Assembly: GCA_051859505.1 (NCBI GenBank)
Contig: JBHYFN010000026.1
Location: 1 to 53,154, forward strand
From: JAFIEN01 sp051859505
GTDB lineage: Bacteria; Pseudomonadota; Alphaproteobacteria; Rhodobacterales; Rhodobacteraceae
DNA: 53,154 nt
Direction: 5' to 3'
Part shown: one piece after another, positions 17,197 through 26,093 of the stretch
Numbering within the stretch: position 1 is the first letter of the stretch
Layout of the letters: each line of letters opens with the position of its first letter
The notes under the pieces: generated by a model
What the model saw: only the letters and a program-made list of their open reading frames with translations
Told to the model about the DNA's origin: nothing
Databases searched by the model: none
Translations under genes and position numbers: made by a program

Positions 17197-18687
17197 ATGA
17201 TGGACAGGGTTTCAAGACGTTCCGTACTTGCCGGGTTGCTGGCCACGGCTGCCGGCGCGGCCGTGGCCGATGCGCCGATGCGGGCGCTACGTCCGGTTGC
17301 CCGGCCCGAGGGGGGCGGGCCGTCGATCGGCGGGCTGATCGAACAGGCGGGGCTGAGCGGGCGCGTGACCTTTGCGCTGGCCGATGTGCGCAGCGGCACG
17401 ATTCTGGAAGAGGGGCAGCCGGCGGTTCTCATGCCGCCGGCCAGCGTGGCGAAGGTCGTCACCGCGCTTTATGCGCTGGATGCGCCCGGCGCCGATCATC
17501 GGTTCGAAACCCGCATCCTTGCCACCGGGCCGCTGGTCGAGGGCATCGTGAACGGCGATATCATCCTTGCGGGCGGCGGGGATCCGGTTCTGACGACGGA
17601 TGATTTCGGCGATCTGGCCGAACGGCTGCGCGGCGCGGGTGTGCGGGGCGTGACCGGGCGCTTCCTTGTCTGGGGCGGGGCCTTGCCCTATCAGGCCAAG
17701 ATCGCGCCGGATCAGCTTGACCATCTGGGGTACAACCCGGCGGTCTCGGGCCTGAACCTGAATTTCAACCGGGTACATTTCGAATGGGCCCGCAATGGCG
17801 GGCAGTATCGGGTCAGCATGGATGCCCGCTCGGACCGGTTCCGCCCGGATGTCTCGGTTGCGCGGATGCAGGTCGTGGATCGCGAACTGCCGGTCTATAC
17901 CTATGCCTCGGGCAGCGACGGGCTGGACAACTGGACCGTGGCCCGGGCGGCGCTGGGCGATGGCGGCGCCCGCTGGCTGCCGGTGCGTCGGCCCGCGCTT
18001 TATGCCGGCGATGTGTTCCGCACCCTGGCCGCGGCGCAGGGCATCACCCTGCCCGAGGCGCGCGAGGCCGAGAGCCTGCCGCAGGGGCAGGTTCTGATGC
18101 AGCTGCAAAGCGACCGGCTCGAGGATCTGGCGCGTGACATGCTGCGCTATTCCACCAACCTGACCGCCGAGGCGCTGGGGCTGACCGCCTCTGTCGCGCG
18201 GGGGGCCGAGGCGCAGACGCTTGCCGCCTCGGGGCGGGCGATGTCGGACTGGGCCGAGGCGCGTCTGGGCATGTCTTCGGCGCTGGTGGATCACTCCGGC
18301 CTTGGCGATTCGTCGCGGATTGCGGCGGGCGAGATGGTCAAGGGCCTCCTTGCCGCCCAGAGGGGTGAGGCCCGGTTCCGCGCGCTCAGGGCCATCCTGC
18401 GCGACATCCCCATGACCGACAGCCAGGGAGAGCCGCTGGCCAACCCGCCGGCCCAGATCCTTGCAAAGACCGGCACGCTGAATTTCGTGAGCGGGCTTGC
18501 GGGTTATCTGCAAACGACCGGCGGCGCCGATCTTGCCTTTGCGATCTTTACCGCCGATCTGGACCGGCGCGCCGCGGCCATCGCCTCGGGCGAAGAGGTG
18601 CCTTCGGGCGCGCGCGACTGGAACCAGCGGTCGCGCCGGCTGCAACAGGCCATGCTGCGGCACTGGGCCGGGGCGCATCGGGTGTGA
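17197..18687 (+). CDS. dacB: D-alanyl-D-alanine carboxypeptidase/endopeptidase (PBP4/DacB type)
   Basis: A 496-residue class C low-molecular-weight penicillin-binding protein of the periplasm. The N-terminus MMDRVSRRSVLAGLLATAAG has a twin arginine and a hydrophobic stretch, so export may be Tat-dependent. All three active-site motifs are present: SxxK in PPASVAKVVTALYAL near residue 88, SxN in RYSTNLTAEALGL near 318, and KTG in ILAKTGTLNFVSGLAGYL near 426. The long insertion between SxxK and SxN is typical of PBP4. The enzyme trims or cleaves peptidoglycan cross-links. A GTG at 17194 and ATGs at 17197 and 17200 are all possible starts. The stop codon lies in the first copy of a 12-bp tandem repeat. 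Confidence 0.94.
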   Translation: MMDRVSRRSVLAGLLATAAGAAVADAPMRALRPVARPEGGGPSIGGLIEQAGLSGRVTFALADVRSGTILEEGQPAVLMPPASVAKVVTALYALDAPGADHRFETRILATGPLVEGIVNGDIILAGGGDPVLTTDDFGDLAERLRGAGVRGVTGRFLVWGGALPYQAKIAPDQLDHLGYNPAVSGLNLNFNRVHFEWARNGGQYRVSMDARSDRFRPDVSVARMQVVDRELPVYTYASGSDGLDNWTVARAALGDGGARWLPVRRPALYAGDVFRTLAAAQGITLPEAREAESLPQGQVLMQLQSDRLEDLARDMLRYSTNLTAEALGLTASVARGAEAQTLAASGRAMSDWAEARLGMSSALVDHSGLGDSSRIAAGEMVKGLLAAQRGEARFRALRAILRDIPMTDSQGEPLANPPAQILAKTGTLNFVSGLAGYLQTTGGADLAFAIFTADLDRRAAAIASGEEVPSGARDWNQRSRRLQQAMLRHWAGAHRV

Positions 18688-18715
18688 CGGCGGGTCTGAC
18701 GGCGGGTGTGACGGC
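18680..18715. repeat. 12-bp tandem repeat, three copies, over the dacB stop
   Basis: Copies GGGTGTGACGGC, GGGTCTGACGGC and GGGTGTGACGGC follow without gaps. The dacB TGA (18685-18687) is inside the first copy, and each later copy repeats an in-frame TGA. The array fills most of the gap to the convergent TerB-like gene. Confidence 0.85.
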
Positions 18716-18730
18716 GCAATCGCTGGCGGC

Positions 18731-19150
18731 TCAGATCCGCATGTGCCGCGCGCGCGATCCCCTCTCGATCGCGGCGGCGTGCAGGCGGTCGATCTCGAGC
18801 TCGTCCCTGACCTCTTCCAGCATCCGGAGCTCGGGTGCGCTTAACGTGCCGTCGGCGGCGGCCACGTCGCAGGCCAGCGCATAGGCGGTTTCGAACAGCC
18901 GTTCGGGCAGGCTTTGCCGGATCAGCCCGAACAGCGCATCAAGCCCCTCTTCGGGTTCCAGCAGGTCAAAGACGATCCGGCTGATCACGGGCAGCATGTC
19001 GGCATCGTAATCGGCAAAGATCGGCAGGTTGTTGACGATATTGGCGATCTGGACCAGTTCCGAGGTGCGGATCGTTTCGTCCGCGGCGGAAACGGCGATC
19101 ATCAGCGCGACGAGGCTGTCCTGCGCCGAAAGGGTGGGTGTAGCGCTCAT
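18731..19150 (-). CDS. TerB-family (tellurite-resistance B-like) protein
   Basis: A 139-residue, mostly helical, acidic protein that matches the TerB-like fold: SLVALMIAVSAADETIRTSE near residues 12-31, and a second similar helix pair ending ACDVAAADGTLSAPELRMLE near 93-112. These acidic motifs bind metal in TerB relatives. There is no signal peptide or membrane segment, so it is cytoplasmic. The start MSATPTLSAQD at 19150 has no strong Shine-Dalgarno in place; an AGGAGG lies about 30 bases further up, where the frame offers no start codon. No other ter genes are nearby, so tellurite resistance should not be inferred. Confidence 0.8.
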   Translation of the reverse strand: MSATPTLSAQDSLVALMIAVSAADETIRTSELVQIANIVNNLPIFADYDADMLPVISRIVFDLLEPEEGLDALFGLIRQSLPERLFETAYALACDVAAADGTLSAPELRMLEEVRDELEIDRLHAAAIERGSRARHMRI

Positions 19151-19244
19151 GTCGGAAGATCCCGGATAGTCACTCCTCCTTTTATTGACCGTGGCGGCAC
19201 CCGGCAATAGGCACGACGCCACAGCAACAGGGCCGAGGCGACCC

Positions 19245-20117
19245 ATGGGCGAAGACCTGAGACCCGAGGCAGAACGCTGGCTGGCGCGCTGGGACTGCCG
19301 GCCCGATGGCGCCCCCATCGTCACGGATGACGCCTTTCTCTGGCCCGTGCGGCAGGGCGGCCTGCCCCTGATGCTCAAGATCGTCGATCCGGTGGGCGAC
19401 GAGGTCGGCACGGCGGCGATCCTTTCGGCGCTGGACGGGCGCGGGGCGGTGCGGCTGATCGCGGCATCGGGGCCGGCGCTGCTGATGGAGCGGGTGGCGC
19501 CCACAGGCCCGTCGCTGGCCGAGATGGCCCTGTCGGGGCAGGACGAAGCCGCGATGGAGATCCTCGTGCGGCTGGCGCTTGAGGTGCAGGACGGGCTTGC
19601 CGAGGCCCGGATGGCCGGTGCCGAGCTTCCCGATCTGATCCCCTTCGACCGGCGGCTGAGGACGCTGGATCCGCGCGCCCGCGCGCAGCGGGCCGATGCG
19701 GCGACCGAACGGACGCTGGCCCGGTTGGCGGATCTGGGCCGGGAGCTTGCCGGGCCAGGGACAGGCTGGATCGCCCTTCATGGCGACATGCATCATTTCA
19801 ATGCCCTGCGGGACGCGGCGCGGGGCTGGCTGATGATCGACCCCAAGGGCCTTTGCGGCCCCCGCGCCTATGACTTTGCCAACATGATCCTGAACCCGCT
19901 GCCCCACAGCGCCCTTGTGATGCGCCCCGAGCGGATGGAGCGGATGGCAGAGCTTGTGGCCGCCGGGCTTGGCATCGACCGGGCCGAGATGCTGGCCTGG
20001 GTCGCGGTCCAGGCGGGGCTTGGCCTGGCTTGGAGCCTCGAGGACGACGAGCGGCCCTATTGGCAGGCCGGGCTGGAGCTTGCCGCGCGCCTTGGCGGGA
20101 TCGCCCTGCCGGACTGA
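19245..20117 (+). CDS. aminoglycoside/hydroxyurea kinase-like phosphotransferase (APH(6) family)
   Basis: A 290-residue kinase-like protein. The catalytic loop is IALHGDMHHFNALRDAARGW near residues 177-196 (HGDxHxxN) and the metal-binding segment is LMIDPKGLCGPRAYDFAN near 197-214, a pattern typical of APH(6)/streptomycin 6-kinase relatives. LPLMLKIVDPVGDEVG near 38-53 supplies the ATP-binding lysine. Many chromosomal members have no known link to antibiotic resistance, so the true substrate is open. The ATG at 19245 follows GAGGCG; the frame is open from 19185 but has no good ribosome binding site there. It starts 94 bases from the divergent TerB-like gene. Confidence 0.85.
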   Translation: MGEDLRPEAERWLARWDCRPDGAPIVTDDAFLWPVRQGGLPLMLKIVDPVGDEVGTAAILSALDGRGAVRLIAASGPALLMERVAPTGPSLAEMALSGQDEAAMEILVRLALEVQDGLAEARMAGAELPDLIPFDRRLRTLDPRARAQRADAATERTLARLADLGRELAGPGTGWIALHGDMHHFNALRDAARGWLMIDPKGLCGPRAYDFANMILNPLPHSALVMRPERMERMAELVAAGLGIDRAEMLAWVAVQAGLGLAWSLEDDERPYWQAGLELAARLGGIALPD

Positions 20118-20197
20118 GCCGTTTTGTTGACGCCTCGCCCCCCGGGCAATAGAGGGGGCACGCGGCCAGACGGGCCGGGACCGGACAGGATGGGACG

Positions 20198-21790
20198 ATG
20201 ACTTCTCTGCGCGAGGCGGGACTGAAGGCAAAGGCGTGGCCCTTCGAAGAAGCGCGCGCGCTGATGAAACGCTACGAGAAGGCCCCGCCGGAAAAGGGCC
20301 ATGTCCTGTTCGAGACGGGCTACGGGCCGTCCGGCCTGCCGCATATCGGCACCTTCGGAGAGGTCAGCCGCACCACGATGATCCGCCGCGCCTTCGAGGT
20401 GATCTCGGAGATTCCCACGCGGCTTGTGTGCTTTTCCGACGATCTGGACGGGATGCGCAAGATCCCCGACAACGTGCCCAACCCCGACATGCTGCGCGAC
20501 CACCTGCAGCGCCCGCTGACCAGCGTTCCCGATCCCTTCGGCGAATTCCCCAGCTTTGGCGACCACAACAACGCGATGCTGCGCCGGTTCCTTGATACCT
20601 TCGGGTTCGAATATGAATTCATCAGCGCGACCGAGTTCTACCGCTCGGGCCGGTTCGACGACATCCTGCGCCGCGCCGCCGAACGCTATGACGCGATCAT
20701 GGAGATCATGCTGGCCAGCTTGCGCGAGGAACGTCAGCAGACCTATTCCTGTTTCCTGCCGATCCATCCCGAAACCGGCCGCGTGCTTTACGTTCCGATG
20801 AAGGAGGTCAACGCCCACGACCACACCATCACCTTCGACGACGAAGAGGGGCGCGAATGGACGCTTCCCGTCACGGGCGGCAATGTGAAACTGCAGTGGA
20901 AGCCCGATTTCGGCGCCCGCTGGGCCGCGCTCGACGTCGATTTCGAGATGTATGGCAAGGACCATTCCACCAACACCCCGATCTATGACGGCATCTGCGA
21001 GGTGCTGGGCGGGCGCAAGCCCAACCACTTCAACTACGAGCTGTTTCTGGACGAGCAGGGGCAGAAGATCTCGAAATCCAAGGGCAACGGGCTGACCATC
21101 GACGAATGGCTGACCTATGCGGCGACCGAAAGCCTGTCCTATTTCATGTATCAAAAGCCCAAGACGGCCAAGCGGCTGCATTTCGACGTGATCCCCAAGG
21201 CAGTGGACGAATACCACCAGCAGCTGCGCGCCTATGCCGGGCAAGAGGCCGAGGCGCGGCTGAACAATCCGGTGTTCCATATCCACGGCCACAATGTGCC
21301 CGCCTCGAACATGGTGGTGTCTTTCGCCATGCTGCTGAACCTTGCCAGCGTGGCGGGGGCCGAGGACAAGTCGGTCCTGTGGTCCTTCATCAAGCGCTAT
21401 GCGCCCGAGGCCGACCCTGCGAGCCATCCCGATCTTGACGCGGCCGCAGGCTTTGCCGTGCGCTATTATCAGGACCGGGTGAAGCCCGAGAAACATTACC
21501 GCCTGCCCGATGCGAAGGAACGCGCGGCGATGGAGGATCTGGTCGCCCGGCTGCGCGCCTGGGACGGCGAGGCTGACGCCGAGGCGCTGCAATCGCTGGT
21601 CTTTGCCGTTGGCAAGGATCACGGGTTCGACCCGCTCCGCGACTGGTTCAAGGCGCTGTACGAGGTGCTTCTGGGCGCCTCCGAAGGGCCGCGCTTCGGC
21701 GGGTTCATCGCACTTTACGGCGTGGCCGAAAGCATCGCCCTGATCGAACAGGGCCTGAGCGGCGGCCTGGCAAGCGACGCGGCGGCCTGA
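20198..21790 (+). CDS. lysS: lysyl-tRNA synthetase, class I
   Basis: A 530-residue class I LysRS, the archaeal-type enzyme that replaces class II LysRS in many alphaproteobacteria. The HIGH-like motif is GYGPSGLPHIGTFGEVSRTT near residues 43-62, and the KMSKS motif is GQKISKSKGNGLTIDEWL near 288-305. The Rossmann domain and the helical anticodon-binding C-terminal region are complete. It charges tRNA-Lys in the cytoplasm. The ATG follows AGGATGGGACG. It lies 80 bases after the kinase-like gene. If this is the only LysRS of the genome it is essential; that cannot be seen from the window. Confidence 0.96.
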   Translation: MTSLREAGLKAKAWPFEEARALMKRYEKAPPEKGHVLFETGYGPSGLPHIGTFGEVSRTTMIRRAFEVISEIPTRLVCFSDDLDGMRKIPDNVPNPDMLRDHLQRPLTSVPDPFGEFPSFGDHNNAMLRRFLDTFGFEYEFISATEFYRSGRFDDILRRAAERYDAIMEIMLASLREERQQTYSCFLPIHPETGRVLYVPMKEVNAHDHTITFDDEEGREWTLPVTGGNVKLQWKPDFGARWAALDVDFEMYGKDHSTNTPIYDGICEVLGGRKPNHFNYELFLDEQGQKISKSKGNGLTIDEWLTYAATESLSYFMYQKPKTAKRLHFDVIPKAVDEYHQQLRAYAGQEAEARLNNPVFHIHGHNVPASNMVVSFAMLLNLASVAGAEDKSVLWSFIKRYAPEADPASHPDLDAAAGFAVRYYQDRVKPEKHYRLPDAKERAAMEDLVARLRAWDGEADAEALQSLVFAVGKDHGFDPLRDWFKALYEVLLGASEGPRFGGFIALYGVAESIALIEQGLSGGLASDAAA

Positions 21791-21957
21791 GGGTTTTCAA
21801 GGCTGGCGCCCGGGCCTGCGGGGCGTCGGCGGGCAGGACGACGCGCCCCTTCCGGTGGCAACCCGGGGGGCGGAAGGGTGTCGGCGGGAAGGATTGTGAA
21901 CTGGATCGCGGCGAGGTCCGTATCCCCCTCATCGCAAAGCCACAGACAGGTGTGACG

Positions 21958-22362
21958 ATGAGACGACTTCTTGCCGTGATCGTGCTTTTGCTGGGCCTGA
22001 CGGGGCCGCTTTCCGCGCAGGATGCGGGGGCCATCCGGTCGGTGATCTCGAACCAGCTCGAGGCGTTCAACCAGCGCGATGTGGACGGGGCCTTCAGCTA
22101 TGCCAGCCCGGCGATCAAGGGCATGTTCGGCACGCCGCAGAACTTTGGCCGCATGGTCGAACAGGGCTATCCGATGGTCTGGACCAATTCGGATGTCGAA
22201 TTCCTTGACCTTCGGGACGACGGTGGGCGGCTGGTGCAGCGGGTGATGATGCGCGATCCCTCGGGCGCGCGGCATGTGCTGGATTACCAGATGATCGAGA
22301 CCGAACAGGGCTGGCAGATCAACGGCGTCTGGATCGTGCCGGCGCCGGATGTCGGGGCCTGA
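21958..22362 (+). CDS. DUF4864 secreted protein
   Basis: A 134-residue protein with a clear signal peptide (MRRLLAVIVLLLGLTGPLSA, cleavage likely before QD). The mature part is a small alpha+beta fold of the DUF4864 kind: SVISNQLEAFNQRDVDGAFS near residues 28-47, FGRMVEQGYPMVW near 64-76, and the end WQINGVWIVPAPDVGA. The layout resembles SnoaL/NTF2-like proteins. Function is unknown; it is probably periplasmic. An in-frame GTG six bases upstream is a weaker start. The stop codon falls in the first copy of a 12-copy heptamer repeat. Confidence 0.82.
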   Translation: MRRLLAVIVLLLGLTGPLSAQDAGAIRSVISNQLEAFNQRDVDGAFSYASPAIKGMFGTPQNFGRMVEQGYPMVWTNSDVEFLDLRDDGGRLVQRVMMRDPSGARHVLDYQMIETEQGWQINGVWIVPAPDVGA

Positions 22363-22442
22363 CTCCTGACTCCTGACGCCTGACGCCTGACCCCTGACGC
22401 CTGACCCCTGACGCCTGACCCCTGACGCCTGACCCCTGACGC
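22359..22442. repeat. heptanucleotide tandem repeat, 12 copies
   Basis: Twelve perfect-length copies of CTGACNC follow one another: two CTGACTC, two CTGACGC, then CTGACCC and CTGACGC alternating four times, giving a 14-bp higher-order unit. The first copy contains the TGA stop of the DUF4864 gene. Because 7 is not a multiple of 3, every frame meets a TGA. It is a likely site of copy-number variation between strains. Confidence 0.95.
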
Positions 22443-22703
22443 CTGGGGACAGGGCCCGCCTGGCCCGGGCCCCGGGGCTTCCCTCTTGCGCGGACACCCC
22501 TGACCGGCGCGTTGCCTCGCGCCCCTAGCGGCGCGCGCTGGTCCAAGGCGGCATTTACCCCCCGGACGTAGGACTTGAGCACCCGAGCGGTCGAACCGGC
22601 CGGCGGGGGCGCCAATGCGGGCGTCGGATCAGGCGGGCGGGTGGGCCGGAACGGTGCAGCGCGGGCGCGTCGGCCGCCCGCCCGCCCCGCGAGAGGGGAC
22701 AAG

Positions 22704-24992
22704 ATGAACAAGGCTATCACCGACGGGCTGGCCCTGATGCCGCCGCCATTCGCCGCCGGGCTCGACAACTGGTCGAGCGGCAACGGAACGCCCGGCTCGG
22801 ATACCTATGCGGGGGCGGGCGGCGGTGTCTTTGTCCCGGCGGATCAGGATTTCGGCGGCTGCCTCGAGATCGTCAAGACGGCCAGCACCCAGACCCTGCG
22901 CTTCATGGGCCAGACGCCGATCCTGCCCGGCTGCTACCTGCGGGTCCGGGCGCGGGTCAAGGCGGTGGCCGGCGCGCTGCCCTCGGTCCGGATCGCGGGC
23001 TTTGCGGCCAATGCGCAGGGCAATGCCGTCTCGGGTGTGACGACGGTGGGCCCGACCCGGCCGATCAATGCCTTCGGTCAGGTCGTCGAGGTCGAGGCGA
23101 TCATCGGCACCGGCGATCGCGGTGGCGTCGACATGGTCTGGAGCAATGTGGCCTATGGGCACCTGGGCCTTGATTTCACCGGGCCAAGCGGGGGCGTGCT
23201 GCGGATCGACGATCTGGTGATCGAGGATGTCACCAAGGTCTTTCTGCGCGACATGCTGGCCCAGGTCGATGTGCGCGACTATGGCGCGCGCGGCGACGGG
23301 GTGACGAATGACGGCCCCGCCTTCAAGGCCGCCGATGCCGCGGCGAACGGGCGTGTCGTTCTGGTGCCCGCCGGCACCTATTTCATGGGCGAGGACATGA
23401 CCTTTCAGAACCGGGTGCGGTTCGAGGGGCAGATGATCGTGCCGAACCAGTATCGCTTCATCCTGCAGCGCAACTTCGACCTGACAACCTATATCGACGC
23501 CTTCGGCAACGAGCAGACCGCCTTTCGCAAGGCCTTTCAGGCGCTGCTGAACTTCTCGGATCACGAGGGGCTGGATCTCTGCGGGCGGCGGATCAACCTC
23601 GACAGCCCGATGGACATGCAGGCCGCCGACCCCACCCGCAAGACCTTTGCCACGCGCCGGGTGCTGCGCAACGGGCAGTTCCAGCCCAATCCGGGCAGTG
23701 CGTGGAACGACAGCGTCGTGACCAGTCAGGCCAGCTATACGACGGCCCAGCCGACGCGGCTGAACAATGTCGCCAATGTCGCCAATATTCAGGTCGGCAG
23801 CCTTGTCACCGGGGCCGGGGTCGGGCGCGAGGTCTATGTCTCGGCCGTCAACGTGGCGCAGCAGCGCGTGACGCTGAGCAAGCCGCTTTACGGCGCGGTG
23901 GGCACCCAGACCTACACCTTCCGGCGGTTCCGGTACCTGCTGGATTTCTCGGGGTTCGATTCGCTCAGCCAGTTCGTGCTTTCGGATATCGAGCTGCAGT
24001 GCAACGGCATCGCCAGCGGCGTGATGCTGGCGAAAGACGGCCTGACCTTCGCGATGCGCGACTGTTTCGTGACCCGGCCCAAGGATCGCGGCATCACCTC
24101 GATCGGATCGGGGTGCCAGGGGCTGTTGATCGACCGTTGCCAGTTCCTGTCGAACGAACAGTCGCTGAACGTCAACCAGCGGACCACCATCGCGATCAAC
24201 ACCAATGCCAATGACATCAAGCTGCGCGACAACCGCGTGGTGATGTTCCGCCATTTCTGCATCGTCGGCGGCTCGGGCGCGCTGGTCAGCGGCAACCACT
24301 GGTTCCACGGCGACACGACGACCAACGGCGTGCGGCAGGGCGGGCTGATCATCACCACGCCCAATCCCAAGATGATGATCACCGGCAACTATATCGACAA
24401 CAACTCGATCGAATGGACCAACGAATACAGCGTCAACCCGGCCTTCACCAACCAGTTCAGCTTTGGCGGGCTGACCATCACCGGCAATACCTTCACGGTG
24501 AACAATGTGGCGCCCTGGTTCAGCTGGATCGTGGTCAAGCCCTATGGGCCGGGGCATTTCATCTCGGGCCTGAGCGTAGTGGGCAATGTGTTCCGCGCGC
24601 TGAACGGGGCGATCGCGCGGGTCGAGAGGGTGGACACGACCTTTGCCGATCTTGATTTCGGGCGGATGCGCAACATCGTCTTTCAGGGCAATGCCTTCAA
24701 CGGCGTGACCAATTTCGTGCACAATCCCCTGAGCGTGAGCTATCAGCAATCGACGGTCTCTCGCACCTGGACGATCAATCCCGATCCCAACCTTCCGTTC
24801 CGGGGCTGGGCCAGAACGGTCGAGGCGGTCACGCCGGTCCGCAGGCTGAACAACGCAGCCGGGCAGCCTGTCTTTGAAGCACCCTATGCCGTGCCCGAGG
24901 TCGGAAACGCGAAGCGCAATTTCCAGATCGTCTTCAACACGCCGGTTTCGGGTCGGGTGCACTGCGTGGTGCGGATGGACAATCCCTTCTGA
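22704..24992 (+). CDS. right-handed parallel beta-helix protein (pectate-lyase-like), candidate GTA/phage-type spike
   Basis: A 762-residue protein from an ATG preceded by GAGAGGGGAC. Residues 1-170 look like a carbohydrate-binding-type beta domain (QTPILPGCYLRVRARVKA). VDVRDYGARGDGVTNDGPAF near 185-204 is the typical entry to a Pectate_lyase_3/GH28-related beta-helix, followed by N-rich coils such as MMITGNYIDNNSIEW and GGLTITGNTFTVNN. It has no signal peptide and starts MNKAITDGLALMPPPFAAGL, so it is not a normal secreted lyase. Proteins of this build form phage tail or head spikes, and from memory the start resembles Rhodobacterales proteins linked to gene-transfer-agent head spikes (GhsA/GhsB). 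No other phage genes are nearby, as is also true of those spike genes. Function is inferred. Confidence 0.75.
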   Translation: MNKAITDGLALMPPPFAAGLDNWSSGNGTPGSDTYAGAGGGVFVPADQDFGGCLEIVKTASTQTLRFMGQTPILPGCYLRVRARVKAVAGALPSVRIAGFAANAQGNAVSGVTTVGPTRPINAFGQVVEVEAIIGTGDRGGVDMVWSNVAYGHLGLDFTGPSGGVLRIDDLVIEDVTKVFLRDMLAQVDVRDYGARGDGVTNDGPAFKAADAAANGRVVLVPAGTYFMGEDMTFQNRVRFEGQMIVPNQYRFILQRNFDLTTYIDAFGNEQTAFRKAFQALLNFSDHEGLDLCGRRINLDSPMDMQAADPTRKTFATRRVLRNGQFQPNPGSAWNDSVVTSQASYTTAQPTRLNNVANVANIQVGSLVTGAGVGREVYVSAVNVAQQRVTLSKPLYGAVGTQTYTFRRFRYLLDFSGFDSLSQFVLSDIELQCNGIASGVMLAKDGLTFAMRDCFVTRPKDRGITSIGSGCQGLLIDRCQFLSNEQSLNVNQRTTIAINTNANDIKLRDNRVVMFRHFCIVGGSGALVSGNHWFHGDTTTNGVRQGGLIITTPNPKMMITGNYIDNNSIEWTNEYSVNPAFTNQFSFGGLTITGNTFTVNNVAPWFSWIVVKPYGPGHFISGLSVVGNVFRALNGAIARVERVDTTFADLDFGRMRNIVFQGNAFNGVTNFVHNPLSVSYQQSTVSRTWTINPDPNLPFRGWARTVEAVTPVRRLNNAAGQPVFEAPYAVPEVGNAKRNFQIVFNTPVSGRVHCVVRMDNPF

Positions 24993-25041
24993 GGACGGGC
25001 CGTTCCGACCGGCTGCCGGCAGGCGGCCACCAGAGGCAAGC

Positions 25042-25069
25042 GAAAGGGCATCTTCGGGTGCCCTTTCCC
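25042..25069 (+). terminator. hairpin terminator after the beta-helix gene
   Basis: GAAAGGGCA pairs with TGCCCTTTC (9 bp) around a loop containing C-TTCG-G, a very stable tetraloop. The tail CCCGATTCATTT is only moderately T-rich. It separates the beta-helix gene from the urease operon. Confidence 0.6.
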
Positions 25070-25110
25070 GATTCATTTGCGCTTGAAAGTCAGGCTTTAG
25101 GCTGCTGATT

Positions 25111-25196
25111 GCCCAAATTTCGGGCGGAACGCGCAGGCGTTCCAGGCCGAGGCCCCTTGGTCGGGGCATTCCCGCCCGCGATTTGCAAAATCGCGG
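25111..25196. repeat. cluster of three palindromes upstream of ureD
   Basis: Three hairpin-forming units follow each other: GCCCAAATTTCGGGC (imperfect), GGAACGC-GCAG-GCGTTCC, and CCGCGATTT-GCA-AAATCGCGG. The last resembles the AT-core palindromes at 15487 and 44036. The cluster sits 30 bases before ureD and may influence operon transcription. Confidence 0.6.
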
Positions 25197-25226
25197 AAAC
25201 GCCAGTGGGCAGGGTCCGGGACCGGG

Positions 25227-26090
25227 ATGATCGCTACCGATATCGCCAGGCAAAGCGCCACCGCCGCGCCCTTGGGCGCGGGGCCGGGCCTCGCCCAGCC
25301 GCGCGCGCGGGGCGAGTTGCGGATCGCCGTGCGGTCTTGCGGCGGCCGGACCCGCCTGCGCGATCTTCGGCAGGCGGGGTCGCTGAAGGCGCTGTTTCCG
25401 CGGCCTCACGGGGATGGCGTCGAGGCGGTCTTTCTCAACACCGCCGGCGGATTGACCGGCGGAGACCGGCTGCGGATCGAGGCCGAAGTGGCCGAGGGCG
25501 CGCATCTGGTGCTGTCTTCGCAGGCCGCCGAGCGCGGGTATCGCGCCCAGCCCGGAGAGATCGCGCGGCAGGAGGTGCAGCTGTCGGTGGCGAAGGCCGG
25601 GTGGCTGGAGTGGTTGCCGCAGGAGACCATCCTGTTTGAAGGTGCCGCGCTCGAGCGGCGGTTGTCCGTTTCGCTGGAGCCTTCCGCACGGGCGCTGATC
25701 GTCGAGCCGCTGGTGCTGGGCCGGCTGGCGATGGGCGAGGCGCTGCGCGATCTGTGGTTTCGCGACCGCTGGGAGCTGCGCTTGGGCGGGCGGTTGATCT
25801 TTGCGGATGCGGTGCGGCTGGTTGGCGATGCGGCGGGGCTGATGGATCGCGCCGGGATCGGCGGCGGGGCGCGGGCGCTGGCCACGGTCCTGTATCGTGC
25901 GCCGGATGCGGCGGGGCGGCTGGCGGCGGTCCGGGCGATGCTGCCCGCGACGGCGGGCGCGAGTCTGCTGGCCGGGGATCTGATGGTCCTGCGGCTTCTG
26001 GCGCGGGACGGGTTCGCGTTGCGGCAGTCCCTTGTGCCGGTGGTGGAATGTCTGAAGTGCGGGCCTGTCCCGAAAGTCTGGAGATTGTAG
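25227..26090 (+). CDS. ureD: urease accessory protein UreD
   Basis: A 287-residue UreD/UreH protein that binds apo-urease and, with UreF and UreG, allows nickel delivery and lysine carbamylation at the UreC active site. Family signatures are LKALFPRPHGDGVEAVFLNT near residues 54-73, GGLTGGDRLRIEAEV, SSQAAERGYRA, and WLEWLPQETILFEGAALERR near 128-147. It is the first gene of the urease operon; ureA follows after 3 bases. The ATG lies after GGGACCGGG. No promoter could be assigned with confidence in the 230 bases upstream. Confidence 0.95.
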   Translation: MIATDIARQSATAAPLGAGPGLAQPRARGELRIAVRSCGGRTRLRDLRQAGSLKALFPRPHGDGVEAVFLNTAGGLTGGDRLRIEAEVAEGAHLVLSSQAAERGYRAQPGEIARQEVQLSVAKAGWLEWLPQETILFEGAALERRLSVSLEPSARALIVEPLVLGRLAMGEALRDLWFRDRWELRLGGRLIFADAVRLVGDAAGLMDRAGIGGGARALATVLYRAPDAAGRLAAVRAMLPATAGASLLAGDLMVLRLLARDGFALRQSLVPVVECLKCGPVPKVWRL

Positions 26091-26093
26091 GGG

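Noticed and set aside
22359..22442. A CRISPR array
   Set aside because: The heptamers are directly adjacent with no spacers, and there are no cas genes.
25070..25226. A sigma-70 promoter for the urease operon
   Set aside because: A TTGAAA at 25083 exists but no acceptable -10 lies at a suitable distance, so no promoter is called.
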